Source: Nonlabens antarcticus (GTDB lineage Bacteria > Bacteroidota > Bacteroidia > Flavobacteriales > Flavobacteriaceae). From it: DNA of 64,000 nucleotides. A program made the translations under genes and the position numbers. The stretch is taken from assembly GCF_015356755.1 (NCBI RefSeq), contig NZ_JADFCO010000061.1:62001-126000 (forward strand), given 5' to 3'. The notes below the pieces were generated by a model. That model did no database searches, was not told where the DNA came from, and was given only the letters and a program-made list of their open reading frames with translations. Below, one piece after another: positions 9,148-17,829 of this stretch (positions within the stretch are counted from its first letter, which is position 1; each line of letters opens with the position of its first letter).

Positions 9148-9377
9148 GGGTATGACTTTCAATATAAGTCGTTCCCAGCTCTAAGGCTTTCAGTCTGCTT
9201 ATTTTTAATAGTATTTTAATAGTGAGTCATTATTGCTGCTAACCTTCTATTTCAATATGCTAAGCGAGAGTATCAGCGCTCGCATAAACTATTATTTATA
9301 TAAATCGAAAGGTAAAGTCAATCGCGATAAAGGGTACTGGTTGAGAAATAATCAAACTGAGGCTAAGAACTATAAAA

Positions 9378-9704
9378 TTAATTAGAGACAAATTTGATTC
9401 CTATGATGGAACTCACAAGTGTGAACATGAAGAACATTCTCCAGAATCCTACAGGATCTTTAAATACTAAAATTCCCATTAGAACGGTACCTAGAGCACC
9501 TATTCCTGTCCATACGGCATAAGCCGTTCCCAGAGGTAAGGTTTGCGTGGCTTTTATTAATAAACCCATACTTATAGCGATGCTTATCGCAAAACCGCCG
9601 TACCACCAATAAACTTCATTTCCCGTTGCCTCATTTGCTTTGCCTAAACAAAAAGTAAAGGCTACTTCAAATAGACCACCAATAATTAAAAAAAACCAAG
9701 CCAT
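9378..9704 (-). CDS. SMR-family exporter, SugE/Gdx-like
   Basis: A 108-residue, four-helix small multidrug resistance protein. The essential membrane Glu is in GGLFEVAF (about residue 14), and LPLGTAYAVWTGIGALGTVL near 56-75 is the family signature. The WTGIGA motif and lack of a long tail favour the SugE/Gdx branch, some of which export guanidinium; a quaternary-ammonium exporter is also possible. It lies 45 bp downstream of mutB on the same strand, so read-through is possible. No guanidine riboswitch is seen upstream. Confidence 0.85.
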   Translation of the reverse strand: MAWFFLIIGGLFEVAFTFCLGKANEATGNEVYWWYGGFAISIAISMGLLIKATQTLPLGTAYAVWTGIGALGTVLMGILVFKDPVGFWRMFFMFTLVSSIIGIKFVSN

Positions 9705-9749
9705 AGGTTGTTGCTTTAAATATTTAAATGAATACTAAACTTGAAATAT

Positions 9750-11891
9750 TTAGTTGTCTAATAAGGTCAAAATGTCAATAGCGGCTGCGCTAATTTTTGT
9801 TCCCGGTCCAAAAACAGCTGCTACCCCAGCATCAAATAAAAACTGATAATCTTTACGAGGAATGACTCCACCTACAATAATCATAATGTCTTCTCGGCCG
9901 TATTTTTTCAATTCGGCCATTACCTGAGGAACTAATGTTTTATGTCCGGCGGCGAGTGATGAAATACCTAATACATGCACATCGTTTTCCACGGCTTGTT
10001 TAGCGGCTTCTTTAGGGGTTTGAAATAATGGTCCAATATCCACGTCAAAGCCTACATCGGCATAACCGGTGGCTACAACTTTGGCACCGCGATCATGGCC
10101 GTCTTGACCCATTTTTGCAATCATGATCCGTGGTCTGCGACCTTCTTTTTTTGCAAATGAATCTGCTAGCTGTTGCGCTTTCGCGAAAGCGGGATCATCC
10201 ATAATCTCTTTTTTATACACTCCTTGAACGCTTTTGATCTGGGCACGGTAACGACCAAATTCACTTTCCAATGCATCTGAAATCTCACCCAGTGTTGCAC
10301 GCTCTTTTGCTGCGTTGACTGCAAGTTCGAGGAGGTTTCCCTTCCCAGTTTTGGCACAATCGGTTAATGCCTTTAATGTCTGTTTGATCTTAGAATCATC
10401 ACGATCCTGACGTATTTGTTTCAATCGGTCAATCTGTTCAATACGCACTGCTGCATTATCAATGTCTAAAGTATCAATGTGATCTTCATCCGGACTAGGA
10501 TACTTATTGACTCCCACAATAACATCGAGATTTGAGTCGATTCTAGCTTGCTTTTTAGCAGCGGCTTCCTCAATTCTCATTTTAGGAATTCCAGCTTCAA
10601 TAGCTTTTGTCATTCCACCTAGTTCTTCAACTTCCTCAATTAACTCCCAGGCTTTATGGGCAATTTGGTCTGTAAGAGATTCCACATAATAGGATCCTGC
10701 CCAAGGATCTACTGTTTTTGTAATTGCGGTTTCCTCCTGTAAAAATATTTGGGTATTTCTAGCAATTCGCGCACTAAAATCTGTTGGTAATGCGATGGCT
10801 TCATCCAGTGCATTAGTATGTAAACTCTGTGTTCCACCAAAGGCTGCAGCGGTGGCTTCAATAGTAGTTCGAGCTACATTATTAAATGGATCCTGTTCTG
10901 TCAAAGACCAGCCTGACGTCTGGCAATGGGTTCTTAAGGAAAGTGATTTCTCGTTTTTAGGATTGAATTGTTTGATCAACTTTGCCCAGAGCATTCTAGC
11001 CGCACGCATCTTGGCAATTTCCATAAAATGGTTCATCCCAATCGCCCAAAAGAAGGATAGGCGAGGAGCGAAGGTGTCTATATCCATTCCAGCATCAAGC
11101 CCTTTACGCACGTATTCTAATCCGTCTGCGAGGGTATAAGCGAGCTCAATATCACTGGTCGCACCAGCTTCATACATATGATAACCAGATATGGAGATGG
11201 AGTTGAACTTAGGCATGTGCTCGCTTGTATACTCAAAAATATCTGAGATGATCTGCATGCTAGGTTGGGGCGGATAGATGTAGGTGTTTCTAACCATGAA
11301 TTCTTTGAGAATATCATTTTGAATCGTACCACTCAATTCCTTGATATCAACACCTTGCTCCATTGCTGCAACGATATAAAACGCCATAATAGGCAATACA
11401 GCCCCATTCATAGTCATGGAAACCGACATCTTATCCAGCGGAATAGAGTCAAACAAAATTTTCATATCCTCAACGCTGTCGATCGCAACACCTGCTTTTC
11501 CCACATCGCCTTCTACTCGTGCATGATCACTATCATAACCGCGGTGCGTTGCAAGATCAAAAGCAACCGAAAGTCCTTTCTGTCCAGCCGCTAGATTACG
11601 TCTGTAAAAAGCATTTGACTCGGTAGCACTAGAGAAACCAGCATATTGACGGATGGTCCACGGACGTCTTACATACATCGTAGAATATGGACCACGCAAA
11701 TTAGGAGCTATACCAGCAACGAAATCTAAATGTTCCAGATTTTTAATATCCTCAGCAGAATATTCCTTTTTTAATGATATGCCTTCGGAGGTTTGATACT
11801 CTTGCTCTTCAGAAGCCGCAATAGTTTTCGGAAACGTAAGTTTTTCAAAGTCTGCTTTAATATGGGAAAGGTCTTTTCTTTTCATCATCAT
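9750..11891 (-). CDS. mutB: Methylmalonyl-CoA mutase large subunit
   Basis: A 713-residue adenosylcobalamin enzyme subunit interconverting succinyl-CoA and methylmalonyl-CoA. The N-terminal TIM barrel shows [15 protein letters not shown] near 75, [20 protein letters not shown] and [13 protein letters not shown]. The C-terminal cobalamin domain has the DxHxxG motif DGHDRG at 597-602 with axial His599, then GVIPRKDY. It overlaps the end of mutA by 4 bp, so the two subunits are translationally coupled. One palindrome copy encodes AFAKA at 568-572 in the linker before the B12 domain ([15 protein letters not shown]), without changing the expected length. Confidence 0.96.
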   Translation of the reverse strand: MMMKRKDLSHIKADFEKLTFPKTIAASEEQEYQTSEGISLKKEYSAEDIKNLEHLDFVAGIAPNLRGPYSTMYVRRPWTIRQYAGFSSATESNAFYRRNLAAGQKGLSVAFDLATHRGYDSDHARVEGDVGKAGVAIDSVEDMKILFDSIPLDKMSVSMTMNGAVLPIMAFYIVAAMEQGVDIKELSGTIQNDILKEFMVRNTYIYPPQPSMQIISDIFEYTSEHMPKFNSISISGYHMYEAGATSDIELAYTLADGLEYVRKGLDAGMDIDTFAPRLSFFWAIGMNHFMEIAKMRAARMLWAKLIKQFNPKNEKSLSLRTHCQTSGWSLTEQDPFNNVARTTIEATAAAFGGTQSLHTNALDEAIALPTDFSARIARNTQIFLQEETAITKTVDPWAGSYYVESLTDQIAHKAWELIEEVEELGGMTKAIEAGIPKMRIEEAAAKKQARIDSNLDVIVGVNKYPSPDEDHIDTLDIDNAAVRIEQIDRLKQIRQDRDDSKIKQTLKALTDCAKTGKGNLLELAVNAAKERATLGEISDALESEFGRYRAQIKSVQGVYKKEIMDDPAFAKAQQLADSFAKKEGRRPRIMIAKMGQDGHDRGAKVVATGYADVGFDVDIGPLFQTPKEAAKQAVENDVHVLGISSLAAGHKTLVPQVMAELKKYGREDIMIIVGGVIPRKDYQFLFDAGVAAVFGPGTKISAAAIDILTLLDN
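10176..10191. repeat. Palindrome copy 4, inside mutB
   Basis: 16-bp palindrome (core 10177-10190), read as AFAKA at residues 568-572 in the linker preceding the cobalamin domain. Confidence 0.95.
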
Positions 11892-13285
11892 TTCGGCATT
11901 TGTGATTTTTCCAGATCTTCTGCAAGTCTTTTTACTGAAATAGGTGTTATCAAGGTTTTGCGTGGTTCGATTTTCTGGAATGGTAAAATCTCGTATTCTT
12001 TTTGCAATGGCAAATCGGCATTTGGAAACTTATTGACGCCTACCAGTGTTTTTTCACCTTTTTTCAAAAGTTCTCGTTCTGCCGTATCGCTTTCCTTGAT
12101 TTTGCGCTGGATCGTTCCCTCAAAAAGAGAAGTTATTAAGCCACCAGAAGCTTCTATAGTTTTGAAGATTTCCAGCGATTTTTCCACTAACTCTTTCGTA
12201 AGCGTATTTATATAATAATTACCATCAGCTGCATTGGCCACCTTATTCAAGTAAGCTTCTTCTTTTAAAATCAACAACTGGTTGCGAGCAATGCGTTCCC
12301 CAAACTCATTCTGTTTGTGAAAAAAAGAATCATATGGTAAATTGTAAACGGTATCTGAACCTCCCAAAACGGCACTCATACATTCCGTCGTGGTGCGTAG
12401 AAGGTTGACGTTGTAATCGAGCAAGGATTTATTTCTAATGCTGGGAGTTGCTGTAATGTAGCAGCTTAACTCAAGGCCGTAGGCATTTCCAATAGTTTTG
12501 GTAAGAATGCGGTACGCTTTAATCTTTGAAATTTCCATGAAGTAGTTAGCTCCAATAGTAATGTCAATATTGATCCTTTTTTCCGCTTTCGCGAAAGCGG
12601 AAAAAATTTCCTCATCATGCTCCTTTCCTGAATCGCAAAAAGCATTTAAATATTCATTTAAGTGAGCTGTAAAATATGCGAGTTCTTGAGTTGCTGTTGC
12701 GCCACCTTGCTGATAATTACTCGTATTGATAGTAATATTTGAAAAATATTTAGGGAATATCTTCAAAAACTCTTGGTAATTTTTAAAATCATGATCTTTA
12801 TTTTTAAACCAGTTTCCATTCGACCCTAATCTATGAATAGGATCTAAATGAACATTAGCTTTAGGAAGAAAGCCAGAAAGCTTTTTTAAAAACTCTAGAT
12901 CTAAAAACTGTGGGTGTACTTGAACTCCTATTTCCGGAAGGTTATTTAAGAGAACCTCAAGATCAATCGTTGGATCAGGAATATCGAGAATAACACCTTC
13001 TGCACCACGTTCTAGAATGTCAAGTGCTTTCTTGTTAGCTGCCCTAGCATTACCGCAATAAATTTTTTGAGAAACATACCAGTCTTTCTTCTTGCCAGCG
13101 CTATCTGGAACATCAAATACAGGCGCGCTATCAGAATGATAAATTGGTTTAATATTAATCCCCTCTGGAGTACTCGTGACCAGCGTTTGATTGTAATCTG
13201 CGCCTTTGAGATCCATCTGGATCTTCTGCTTCCAGGCGGTTTCTGAAACTGGAGAGAAATCATCAAATAATCGCTTCTTCATCAA
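11888..13285 (-). CDS. mutA: Methylmalonyl-CoA mutase small subunit
   Basis: A 465-residue, non-catalytic partner of mutB. It has the mutase barrel fold ([55 protein letters not shown]) but ends without the cobalamin-binding DxHxxG domain, as expected for the small subunit. The start overlaps the stop of the ftsB-like gene by 4 bp and its stop overlaps mutB by 4 bp, so the unit is tightly coupled. It carries a palindrome copy (AFAKA from residue 230, SAFAKAEKR) that is extended by T and A runs to 30 bp of perfect dyad symmetry. Confidence 0.94.
   Translation of the reverse strand: MMKKRLFDDFSPVSETAWKQKIQMDLKGADYNQTLVTSTPEGINIKPIYHSDSAPVFDVPDSAGKKKDWYVSQKIYCGNARAANKKALDILERGAEGVILDIPDPTIDLEVLLNNLPEIGVQVHPQFLDLEFLKKLSGFLPKANVHLDPIHRLGSNGNWFKNKDHDFKNYQEFLKIFPKYFSNITINTSNYQQGGATATQELAYFTAHLNEYLNAFCDSGKEHDEEIFSAFAKAEKRINIDITIGANYFMEISKIKAYRILTKTIGNAYGLELSCYITATPSIRNKSLLDYNVNLLRTTTECMSAVLGGSDTVYNLPYDSFFHKQNEFGERIARNQLLILKEEAYLNKVANAADGNYYINTLTKELVEKSLEIFKTIEASGGLITSLFEGTIQRKIKESDTAERELLKKGEKTLVGVNKFPNADLPLQKEYEILPFQKIEPRKTLITPISVKRLAEDLEKSQMPK
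12577..12606. repeat. Palindrome copy 5, extended to 30 bp, inside mutA
   Basis: Core 12585-12598 with symmetric CC/GG and six T / six A on each side: a perfect 30-bp palindrome inside a coding region, resembling a terminator hairpin. Confidence 0.95.
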
Positions 13286-13599
13286 TCTTCTTTTTTTACG
13301 GAATCAGCATATTCAATAATATATACTTCTTCATTTTCTTTCTTCATTAAATAGCGTTCTCGACCGAATTTTTCAATCCCTATACTATCTTTTAATTGTG
13401 CAATCCGTGCTTGATCTGCCGCGATACCGCGCATATAAAAATCTGCGGTTTGTTCTTTTTCTGAAATTTGTTTATCCAGAGCTTTATGAGAAGTGAACCA
13501 GGCATTAGTATCTAAAAATCCTATCCACACGGCAAAGCATGCGAGAATAATCACGTATTTATTAATGTACCATTTCTTCCTGAGTTCCTTCCACTTCAT
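13282..13599 (-). CDS. Septum formation initiator, FtsB/DivIC-like
   Basis: A 105-residue bitopic membrane protein of the FtsB/DivIC family, expected in the divisome with FtsL and FtsQ. A short cytoplasmic N-terminus (MKWKELRKKWYINK) precedes one transmembrane helix (about 15-34, YVIILACFAVWIGFLD). A periplasmic coiled coil follows (about 40-75) and then IEKFGRERYLMKKENEEVYII, the usual C-terminal motif. It lies between udk (17 bp upstream) and mutA (4-bp overlap), an arrangement I recall from other Flavobacteriia. Confidence 0.85.
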   Translation of the reverse strand: MKWKELRKKWYINKYVIILACFAVWIGFLDTNAWFTSHKALDKQISEKEQTADFYMRGIAADQARIAQLKDSIGIEKFGRERYLMKKENEEVYIIEYADSVKKED

Positions 13600-13616
13600 A
13601 ATTCCAATATACGGAT

Positions 13617-14225
13617 TTAGCCCAGTTTTTGATCCAATATGGAGCGTAAAATTTTAACACCTACACGGTTTAATTTGTTCGTCGGTATGATAACATCTGC
13701 ATACGCCTTTGTAGGCTCAATAAACTGTTGATGCATGGGTTTCAAGGTACTTTGATATCGGTCTAGAACTTCATTTAAATCGCGACCACGATCTGCGATG
13801 TCTCTTTTTAACCTGCGAATTAAACGCTCATCACTGTCACAATCAATATAAACCTTAATGTCAAAAAGATCTCGAATGGCGGGCTGGGTCAGAATCAGAA
13901 TCCCCTCTACAATAATCACGGTGCTGGGTTCTGTTTTTAATATATCTGGTGTCCGGTTGTGCTCCACAAAGGAATATACCGGCTGATCAATTGTTTTACC
14001 TTCTCTTAATTGAATCAAATGTTCCTTGAGTAGGTCAAAATCAATAGAGCTGGGATGATCAAAGTTTATTTTTGTGCGCTCTTCATAAGATAGATGGCTG
14101 GTGTCCTTGTAATAGGAGTCCTGTGAAATCACGGTGACGTCTGTGTTTGGATATTCATGCGCCACTTGATTGACCACGGTAGTTTTTCCACTACCTGTTC
14201 CACCTGCGATTCCTAATATGAGCAT
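13617..14225 (-). CDS. udk: Uridine kinase
   Basis: A 202-residue P-loop kinase of pyrimidine salvage, phosphorylating uridine and cytidine to UMP and CMP. The Walker A motif is GGTGSGKTT at about residues 8-16, followed by the family blocks ISQDSYYKD, FDHPSSIDFDLL, QPVYSF and VIIVEGILIL. RRLKRDIADRGRD forms the lid region. It is the first gene of the leftward operon udk-ftsB-mutA-mutB. A clean -7 box lies 17-24 bp upstream, immediately beside a decayed toxin gene. Confidence 0.95.
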   Translation of the reverse strand: MLILGIAGGTGSGKTTVVNQVAHEYPNTDVTVISQDSYYKDTSHLSYEERTKINFDHPSSIDFDLLKEHLIQLREGKTIDQPVYSFVEHNRTPDILKTEPSTVIIVEGILILTQPAIRDLFDIKVYIDCDSDERLIRRLKRDIADRGRDLNEVLDRYQSTLKPMHQQFIEPTKAYADVIIPTNKLNRVGVKILRSILDQKLG

Positions 14226-14241
14226 TTTTTAGATTTGAATG

Positions 14242-14249
14242 CAAAGGTA
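14242..14249 (-). promoter_or_regulatory. -7 box for the udk operon
   Basis: On the minus strand TACCTTTG matches TAnnTTTG exactly. No TTG at the -33 distance is seen. It would give a leader of about 10 nt for udk. Confidence 0.5.
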
Positions 14250-14267
14250 ATGGGTTGGTGGGAATAG

Positions 14268-14548
14268 TTAGAGAATCGTATGAATATCTTGATTACCTAC
14301 TACTGCAATAATTTCAACTATGTTCTTGACCTTTTAAAAATACTATCTGATCCCTATGGACATCTACAATAGTCAGGTCTTACTTCATCAACGGCTGTGA
14401 AGGCGTAAGGATTTTTAGATATTGTTTTAATGCATTCAATTAATTTTTCAGAATAGACTTCTGCTTAATTAAGTCCAAACTAGGATAAATCATAAAAGTC
14501 TATTCGCATTGAATCTTGCTCTGCTTGACTGCTAATTTTATATTCCAA
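14268..14548 (-). pseudogene. parE-like toxin, decayed
   Basis: Leftward from TTG at 14548 the frame reads LEYKISSQAEQD, then RIDFYDLS, stop, FGLN, stop, AEVYSEKLIECIKTISKNPY, AFTAVDEVRPDYCRCP, stop, GSDSIFK. After a one-base shift it continues KVKNIVEIIAVVGNQDIHTI up to a stop at 14268. This is the full layout of a RelE/ParE-type toxin (AExYxxKL, NPY, DEVRPGYR, VEIIAVVGxQD) broken by three in-frame stops and one frameshift. The Cys in place of the usual Arg (PDYCRC) is also unfavourable. It lies directly behind a frameshifted parD-like gene. It cannot give a working toxin without extensive recoding. Confidence 0.85.
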
Positions 14549-14782
14549 TACCTGCTTTTTCTCTAGCTTTCTGAAAAACCTCTTCCACGGTCAGTTCCAA
14601 AAATTGCTTTGTTCGCTTTTTTCTAATTTGTCCTGTAACGGCGCCAGCTGCTCTGCTTTCTTTCGCGCATTTCTAATCAAATCATTTACCAGCTCGCTCA
14701 TGCTGGAATATTCCTGATTGTTGACTTGGCTTTTTAGCCATTCATCATTTAGTTCTGTAGGGAAGATACTTTGTCTAGGCAT
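14538..14782 (-). pseudogene. parD-like antitoxin, frameshifted
   Basis: The start MPRQSIFPTELNDEWLKSQ and EYSSMSELVNDLIRNARK are the ribbon-helix-helix domain of a ParD/CopG-type antitoxin. The open frame stops at 14591 after SEQSNFWN. Restoring one base in the five-A run at 14599-14603 (plus strand) continues it as FLELTVEEVFQKAREKAGI with a stop at 14538, the normal ParD C-terminus that binds the toxin. The DNA-binding part (about 63 residues) may still be made, but the toxin-binding end is lost. The upstream ATG at 14821 is possible, but 14782 matches family starts. It lies 45 bp downstream of rlmH. Confidence 0.85.
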
Positions 14783-14827
14783 GGTGCGTTTTTGATGTAA
14801 ATGGACACAAGAGTCTCGCATGTTAAT

Positions 14828-15301
14828 TTATTCATGATGATAAGGCTCATTCTTCAGAATGGTAAATGCTCTATAAATCTGCTCTACCGCAAATAACCGA
14901 ACCATTTGATGGGAAAATGTCATGGAACTCAAGGATAATTTTGAGTTAGACCTTGAATAAACATCTGGAGAAAAACCATAGGGTCCACCTATTACATAAA
15001 CAAGTCGTTTCATGCCTGATAGACTTCTCTTATTAATTAATTCCGCAAACTGAAGACTGGAATAGGTTTTTCCCTTTTCATCCAGTAGAGTTACAAAATC
15101 ACTGGTTTGAAGTTTTGCTAGAATCAAATCACCTTCCATGGATTTTTGCTGATCTAAGCTTAGATTTTTTGTCTTCTTAAGATCAGGAATCACCTCAATC
15201 TCAAAATTTATGTAGTGTTGGAGTCGGCTGGAGTAGACATTTACAAGGTCTGCAATGCGATTATCGTCAGTTTTTCCAACAGCAAGGAGTGTAATCTTCA
15301 T
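14828..15301 (-). CDS. rlmH: 23S rRNA pseudouridine-1915 N3-methyltransferase
   Basis: A 157-residue SPOUT-class methyltransferase acting on pseudouridine 1915 in helix 69 of 23S rRNA, using S-adenosylmethionine. The N-terminal MKITLLAVGKTDD, LLDEKGKTYSSLQFAELI in the centre, the cofactor-knot glycine motif VIGGPYGFSPDV, and SLSSMTFSHQMVRLFAVEQI with the terminal NEPYHHE are all family hallmarks. The length is normal. The dead ParDE module lies immediately downstream. Confidence 0.96.
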   Translation of the reverse strand: MKITLLAVGKTDDNRIADLVNVYSSRLQHYINFEIEVIPDLKKTKNLSLDQQKSMEGDLILAKLQTSDFVTLLDEKGKTYSSLQFAELINKRSLSGMKRLVYVIGGPYGFSPDVYSRSNSKLSLSSMTFSHQMVRLFAVEQIYRAFTILKNEPYHHE

Positions 15302-15352
15302 ATCGTAAAGGTAAAATCTTTAAACATATTTATAGGATTGGCCTTATAATCT

Positions 15353-15360
15353 TACTTTTG
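15353..15360 (+). promoter_or_regulatory. Putative -7 box for nadC
   Basis: TACTTTTG matches TAnnTTTG and lies 25 bp before the nadC ATG. No well-spaced -33 TTG is present. Confidence 0.4.
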
Positions 15361-15385
15361 ACTTATCCCGATTAAATAGTCACAG

Positions 15386-16252
15386 ATGAAGTATAAAGGC
15401 GAGTTATTTGAAAAAGAACAAAACCGTATTATCACAAATGCGATACGGGAAGATGTGGGAAGTGGAGACCACAGCAGTCTTGCCTGTATTCCTCGCAATG
15501 CAACTGGTAAAGCGCGCTTACTAGTGAAAGATGAAGGAGTGATTGCTGGAATCGCTTTCGCGAAAGCGGTATTTCACCATGTAGACCCTGCATTAAAGAT
15601 CGAGGAATTAAAGAAAGATGGCGATAGAGTTATTTATGGGGATGAGGTTTTTTACGTCTCTGGTTCCTCGCGATCAATCCTCACTGCAGAGCGTATTGTT
15701 TTAAATAGCATGCAGCGCATGAGCGCCATAGCAACAAAAACAAAAGCTTTTGTAGAATTACTCGAAGGAACCGGAACAAAAATTCTGGATACCAGAAAAA
15801 CCACGCCTGGAATACGCTTGTTAGAAAAATGGGCGGTACATATAGGAGGAGGCGTTAATCACCGACAAGGATTGTTTGATATGATTATGCTTAAGGATAA
15901 TCACATCGATTTTGCAGGAGGTATAACTAAAGCGATTGAAAAAACTCTGGATTACCTTCATGAAAAAGAATTGAATCTAAAAATTATCGTAGAAGCGAGA
16001 AATCTAGATGAGATTAAGGAAATACTAAAATCTGGAAAGGTGTATCGTATTTTGATCGATAATTTCGATTTTGATCAAACAAGAAAAGCGGTAGAACTCA
16101 TAGGTGATCAATGTTTGACGGAAAGTAGTGGTGGTATTACACTCCTTACTGCACGACAATATGCAGATTGCGGTGTTGATTATATTTCTAGCGGTGCTTT
16201 AACTCATAGTGTCTACAATATGGACCTCAGTTTGAAAGCCATGCATGAGTAA
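15386..16252 (+). CDS. nadC: Nicotinate-nucleotide pyrophosphorylase (carboxylating)
   Basis: A 288-residue quinolinate phosphoribosyltransferase of de novo NAD synthesis, forming nicotinate mononucleotide from quinolinate and PRPP. Motifs are REDVGSGDHSS near 20, ERIVLNSMQRMSAIAT near 110, DTRKTTPGIR near 133, GGGVNHRQGLFDMIMLKDNH and the C-terminal SSGGITL...DYISSGALTHS. The palindrome codes A57-F-A-K-A61 in GIAFAKAVF, where the family usually has G-x-x-x-A-x-x-x-F, with no length change. yihY starts inside its last codons (8-bp overlap). Confidence 0.95.
   Translation: MKYKGELFEKEQNRIITNAIREDVGSGDHSSLACIPRNATGKARLLVKDEGVIAGIAFAKAVFHHVDPALKIEELKKDGDRVIYGDEVFYVSGSSRSILTAERIVLNSMQRMSAIATKTKAFVELLEGTGTKILDTRKTTPGIRLLEKWAVHIGGGVNHRQGLFDMIMLKDNHIDFAGGITKAIEKTLDYLHEKELNLKIIVEARNLDEIKEILKSGKVYRILIDNFDFDQTRKAVELIGDQCLTESSGGITLLTARQYADCGVDYISSGALTHSVYNMDLSLKAMHE
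15553..15568. repeat. Palindrome copy 6, inside nadC
   Basis: 16-bp palindrome (core 15554-15567) read as AFAKA at residues 57-61. Confidence 0.95.
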
Positions 16253-17171
16253 ACTCAAAAAAATTCTGGGTCAAGTTCCAGTCGTTTCTTGGTTTGTCGC
16301 GGTTTCCAGTAGGGCAAGGCTTCCCGGTTTTGAAGGGATGACTGCCTATGATCTTTGGGAAACCTATAGCACGGGAATCCTACAAGGTGCATTTACACTG
16401 CGAGCAAGTGCGATAAGCTATAGTTTTTTCATGGCTATTTTTCCCTTTATTCTTTTTATGTTGAACTTGATTCCGTTTGTACCGGTGGATAATTTCCAAG
16501 TACAATTTTTGGAATTTGTGAATGGTTTATTACCAGCACAAGCAGCAGGCTCATTTGATAATATTTTTAGAGAAATTGCATTACAAGAGAACAAGGGATT
16601 ACTAACCATTGCCTTTGTGACGTCTTTGTTTTTTATGAGCAACGGTATCAACGCTATTTTTGATGGTTTTGAAAGATCTTTCCACTCATCATTCAATAGA
16701 AATATGATTAGGCAATACCTTATTTCGCTAGGTGTTTCCTTGATGTTGTGTTTGTTTCTGGTCATATCAATTGCTCTTACAGGAGTTGTTGAGTACTGGA
16801 TTAGTACACTGCGAGCACAGGATTTTATGACACAAAGTTCTACTGAAATCGGTTTGATTGTCGTTCGTTATGTGACGATAATAATTTTACTGTATGCTTT
16901 TGTCGCTACGTTATATTATACAGGAACTAAAGAAGGGCGACAAACGAGGTTTTTCTCTATAGGTTCAGTAATTACCACCTTCTTAATTTTGTTGTCCTCA
17001 TATCTATACGGACTGTACATCGATAACTTTTCCTCTTACAATGAAATTTATGGATCTATAGGCGCACTGCTTATTCTAATGATTTACATATGGCTCAATG
17101 CAAATATATTGTTGCTGGGATTTGAGCTAAATGCATCGCTCAGAACATTAAAGGCACGGAATTTGAAATGA
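16245..17171 (+). CDS. YihY/BrkB family membrane protein
   Basis: A 308-residue inner-membrane protein of the YihY (BrkB) family with about six transmembrane segments. Hallmarks are LQGAFTLRASAISYSFFMA near 45-65, PFVPVDNFQ, FFMSNGINAIFDGFERSFH near 140-160, YYTGTKEGRQTRFFSIGSV and the C-terminal EIYGSIGALLILMIYIWLNA. Earlier claims that this family is ribonuclease BN are not supported for most members, and its true role is unknown. It overlaps nadC by 8 bp and is followed by the chalcone-isomerase-like gene, suggesting one transcript. Confidence 0.9.
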   Translation: MSKLKKILGQVPVVSWFVAVSSRARLPGFEGMTAYDLWETYSTGILQGAFTLRASAISYSFFMAIFPFILFMLNLIPFVPVDNFQVQFLEFVNGLLPAQAAGSFDNIFREIALQENKGLLTIAFVTSLFFMSNGINAIFDGFERSFHSSFNRNMIRQYLISLGVSLMLCLFLVISIALTGVVEYWISTLRAQDFMTQSSTEIGLIVVRYVTIIILLYAFVATLYYTGTKEGRQTRFFSIGSVITTFLILLSSYLYGLYIDNFSSYNEIYGSIGALLILMIYIWLNANILLLGFELNASLRTLKARNLK

Positions 17172-17203
17172 TAATGTTATATTTAAAATCTAAATCTATA
17201 CTC

Positions 17204-17770
17204 ATGAAAAAAATACTTTTAATAGCTGTTGCCTTCATAGGAACTTATACAGCTTCTGCCCAAATGACCATTGAAGGTGTCAAGGTAGAAAAAAATCTTA
17301 CCGTCGATGGTAAGGAATTGGTTTTGAATGGTGCAGGGTTGCGTGAAAAATTCATATTTGATTTATACGTTGGTGGATTGTACACGACAACAAAATCAAG
17401 CAATGCATCAACGATCATGAATGCAAACGAGCCTATGGCGATTACTCTAGATATCGTGAGTAAGCTAGTGACCCAGGATAAGATGATTGAAGCAATCACA
17501 GAGGGTTTTGAAGATAGCGTTTCAGATGCTGAGCGTAAAATTTTACAACCTAAGATTGATAAATTTATAGGTTTCTTCAATGAAGAAATAGTCAAGGGGA
17601 ATGAATTCCAATTATCATATGTACCAGGAAAAGGAACTATGGCTCATAAAAACGGGAAGCTTTTAGGATCTATTGAAGGTTTAGACTTCAAAAAAGGACT
17701 TTTTGGAATCTGGTTAGGTAATGACCCAGCAGATAAAGGATTGAAAAGCGGAATGTTAGGATCCAAATAG
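17204..17770 (+). CDS. Chalcone isomerase-like exported protein
   Basis: A 188-residue protein of the chalcone isomerase-like superfamily. The frame opens at 17168, overlapping yihY, but the ATG at 17204 starts a standard signal peptide (MKKILLIAVAFIGTYTASAQ) and is preferred. Mature features are LVLNGAGLREKFIFDLYVGG, LDIVSKLVTQDKM, QPKIDKFIGFF and GLFGIWLGNDPAD. Bacterial members bind fatty acids or have unknown roles; flavonoid chemistry is not implied. A terminator follows 20 bp after the stop. Confidence 0.85.
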   Translation: MKKILLIAVAFIGTYTASAQMTIEGVKVEKNLTVDGKELVLNGAGLREKFIFDLYVGGLYTTTKSSNASTIMNANEPMAITLDIVSKLVTQDKMIEAITEGFEDSVSDAERKILQPKIDKFIGFFNEEIVKGNEFQLSYVPGKGTMAHKNGKLLGSIEGLDFKKGLFGIWLGNDPADKGLKSGMLGSK

Positions 17771-17789
17771 ATGTACATTGAACTAATTA

Positions 17790-17818
17790 AAAGCCCATGC
17801 ATTACCATGGGCTTTCTA
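17790..17818 (+). terminator. Terminator after the chalcone isomerase-like gene
   Basis: A 10-bp stem AAAGCCCATG (17790-17799) with CATGGGCTTT (17806-17815). The T tail is short (TTTCTAAT), so it may act weakly. It ends 14 bp before the next start codon. Confidence 0.65.
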
Positions 17819-17829
17819 ATATCATACAC

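Noticed and set aside
9163-9377. Possible guanidine or other riboswitch near the SMR exporter gene
   Set aside because: This gap is downstream of the exporter. The 45 bp upstream of it is too short for a riboswitch and shows no structured motif.
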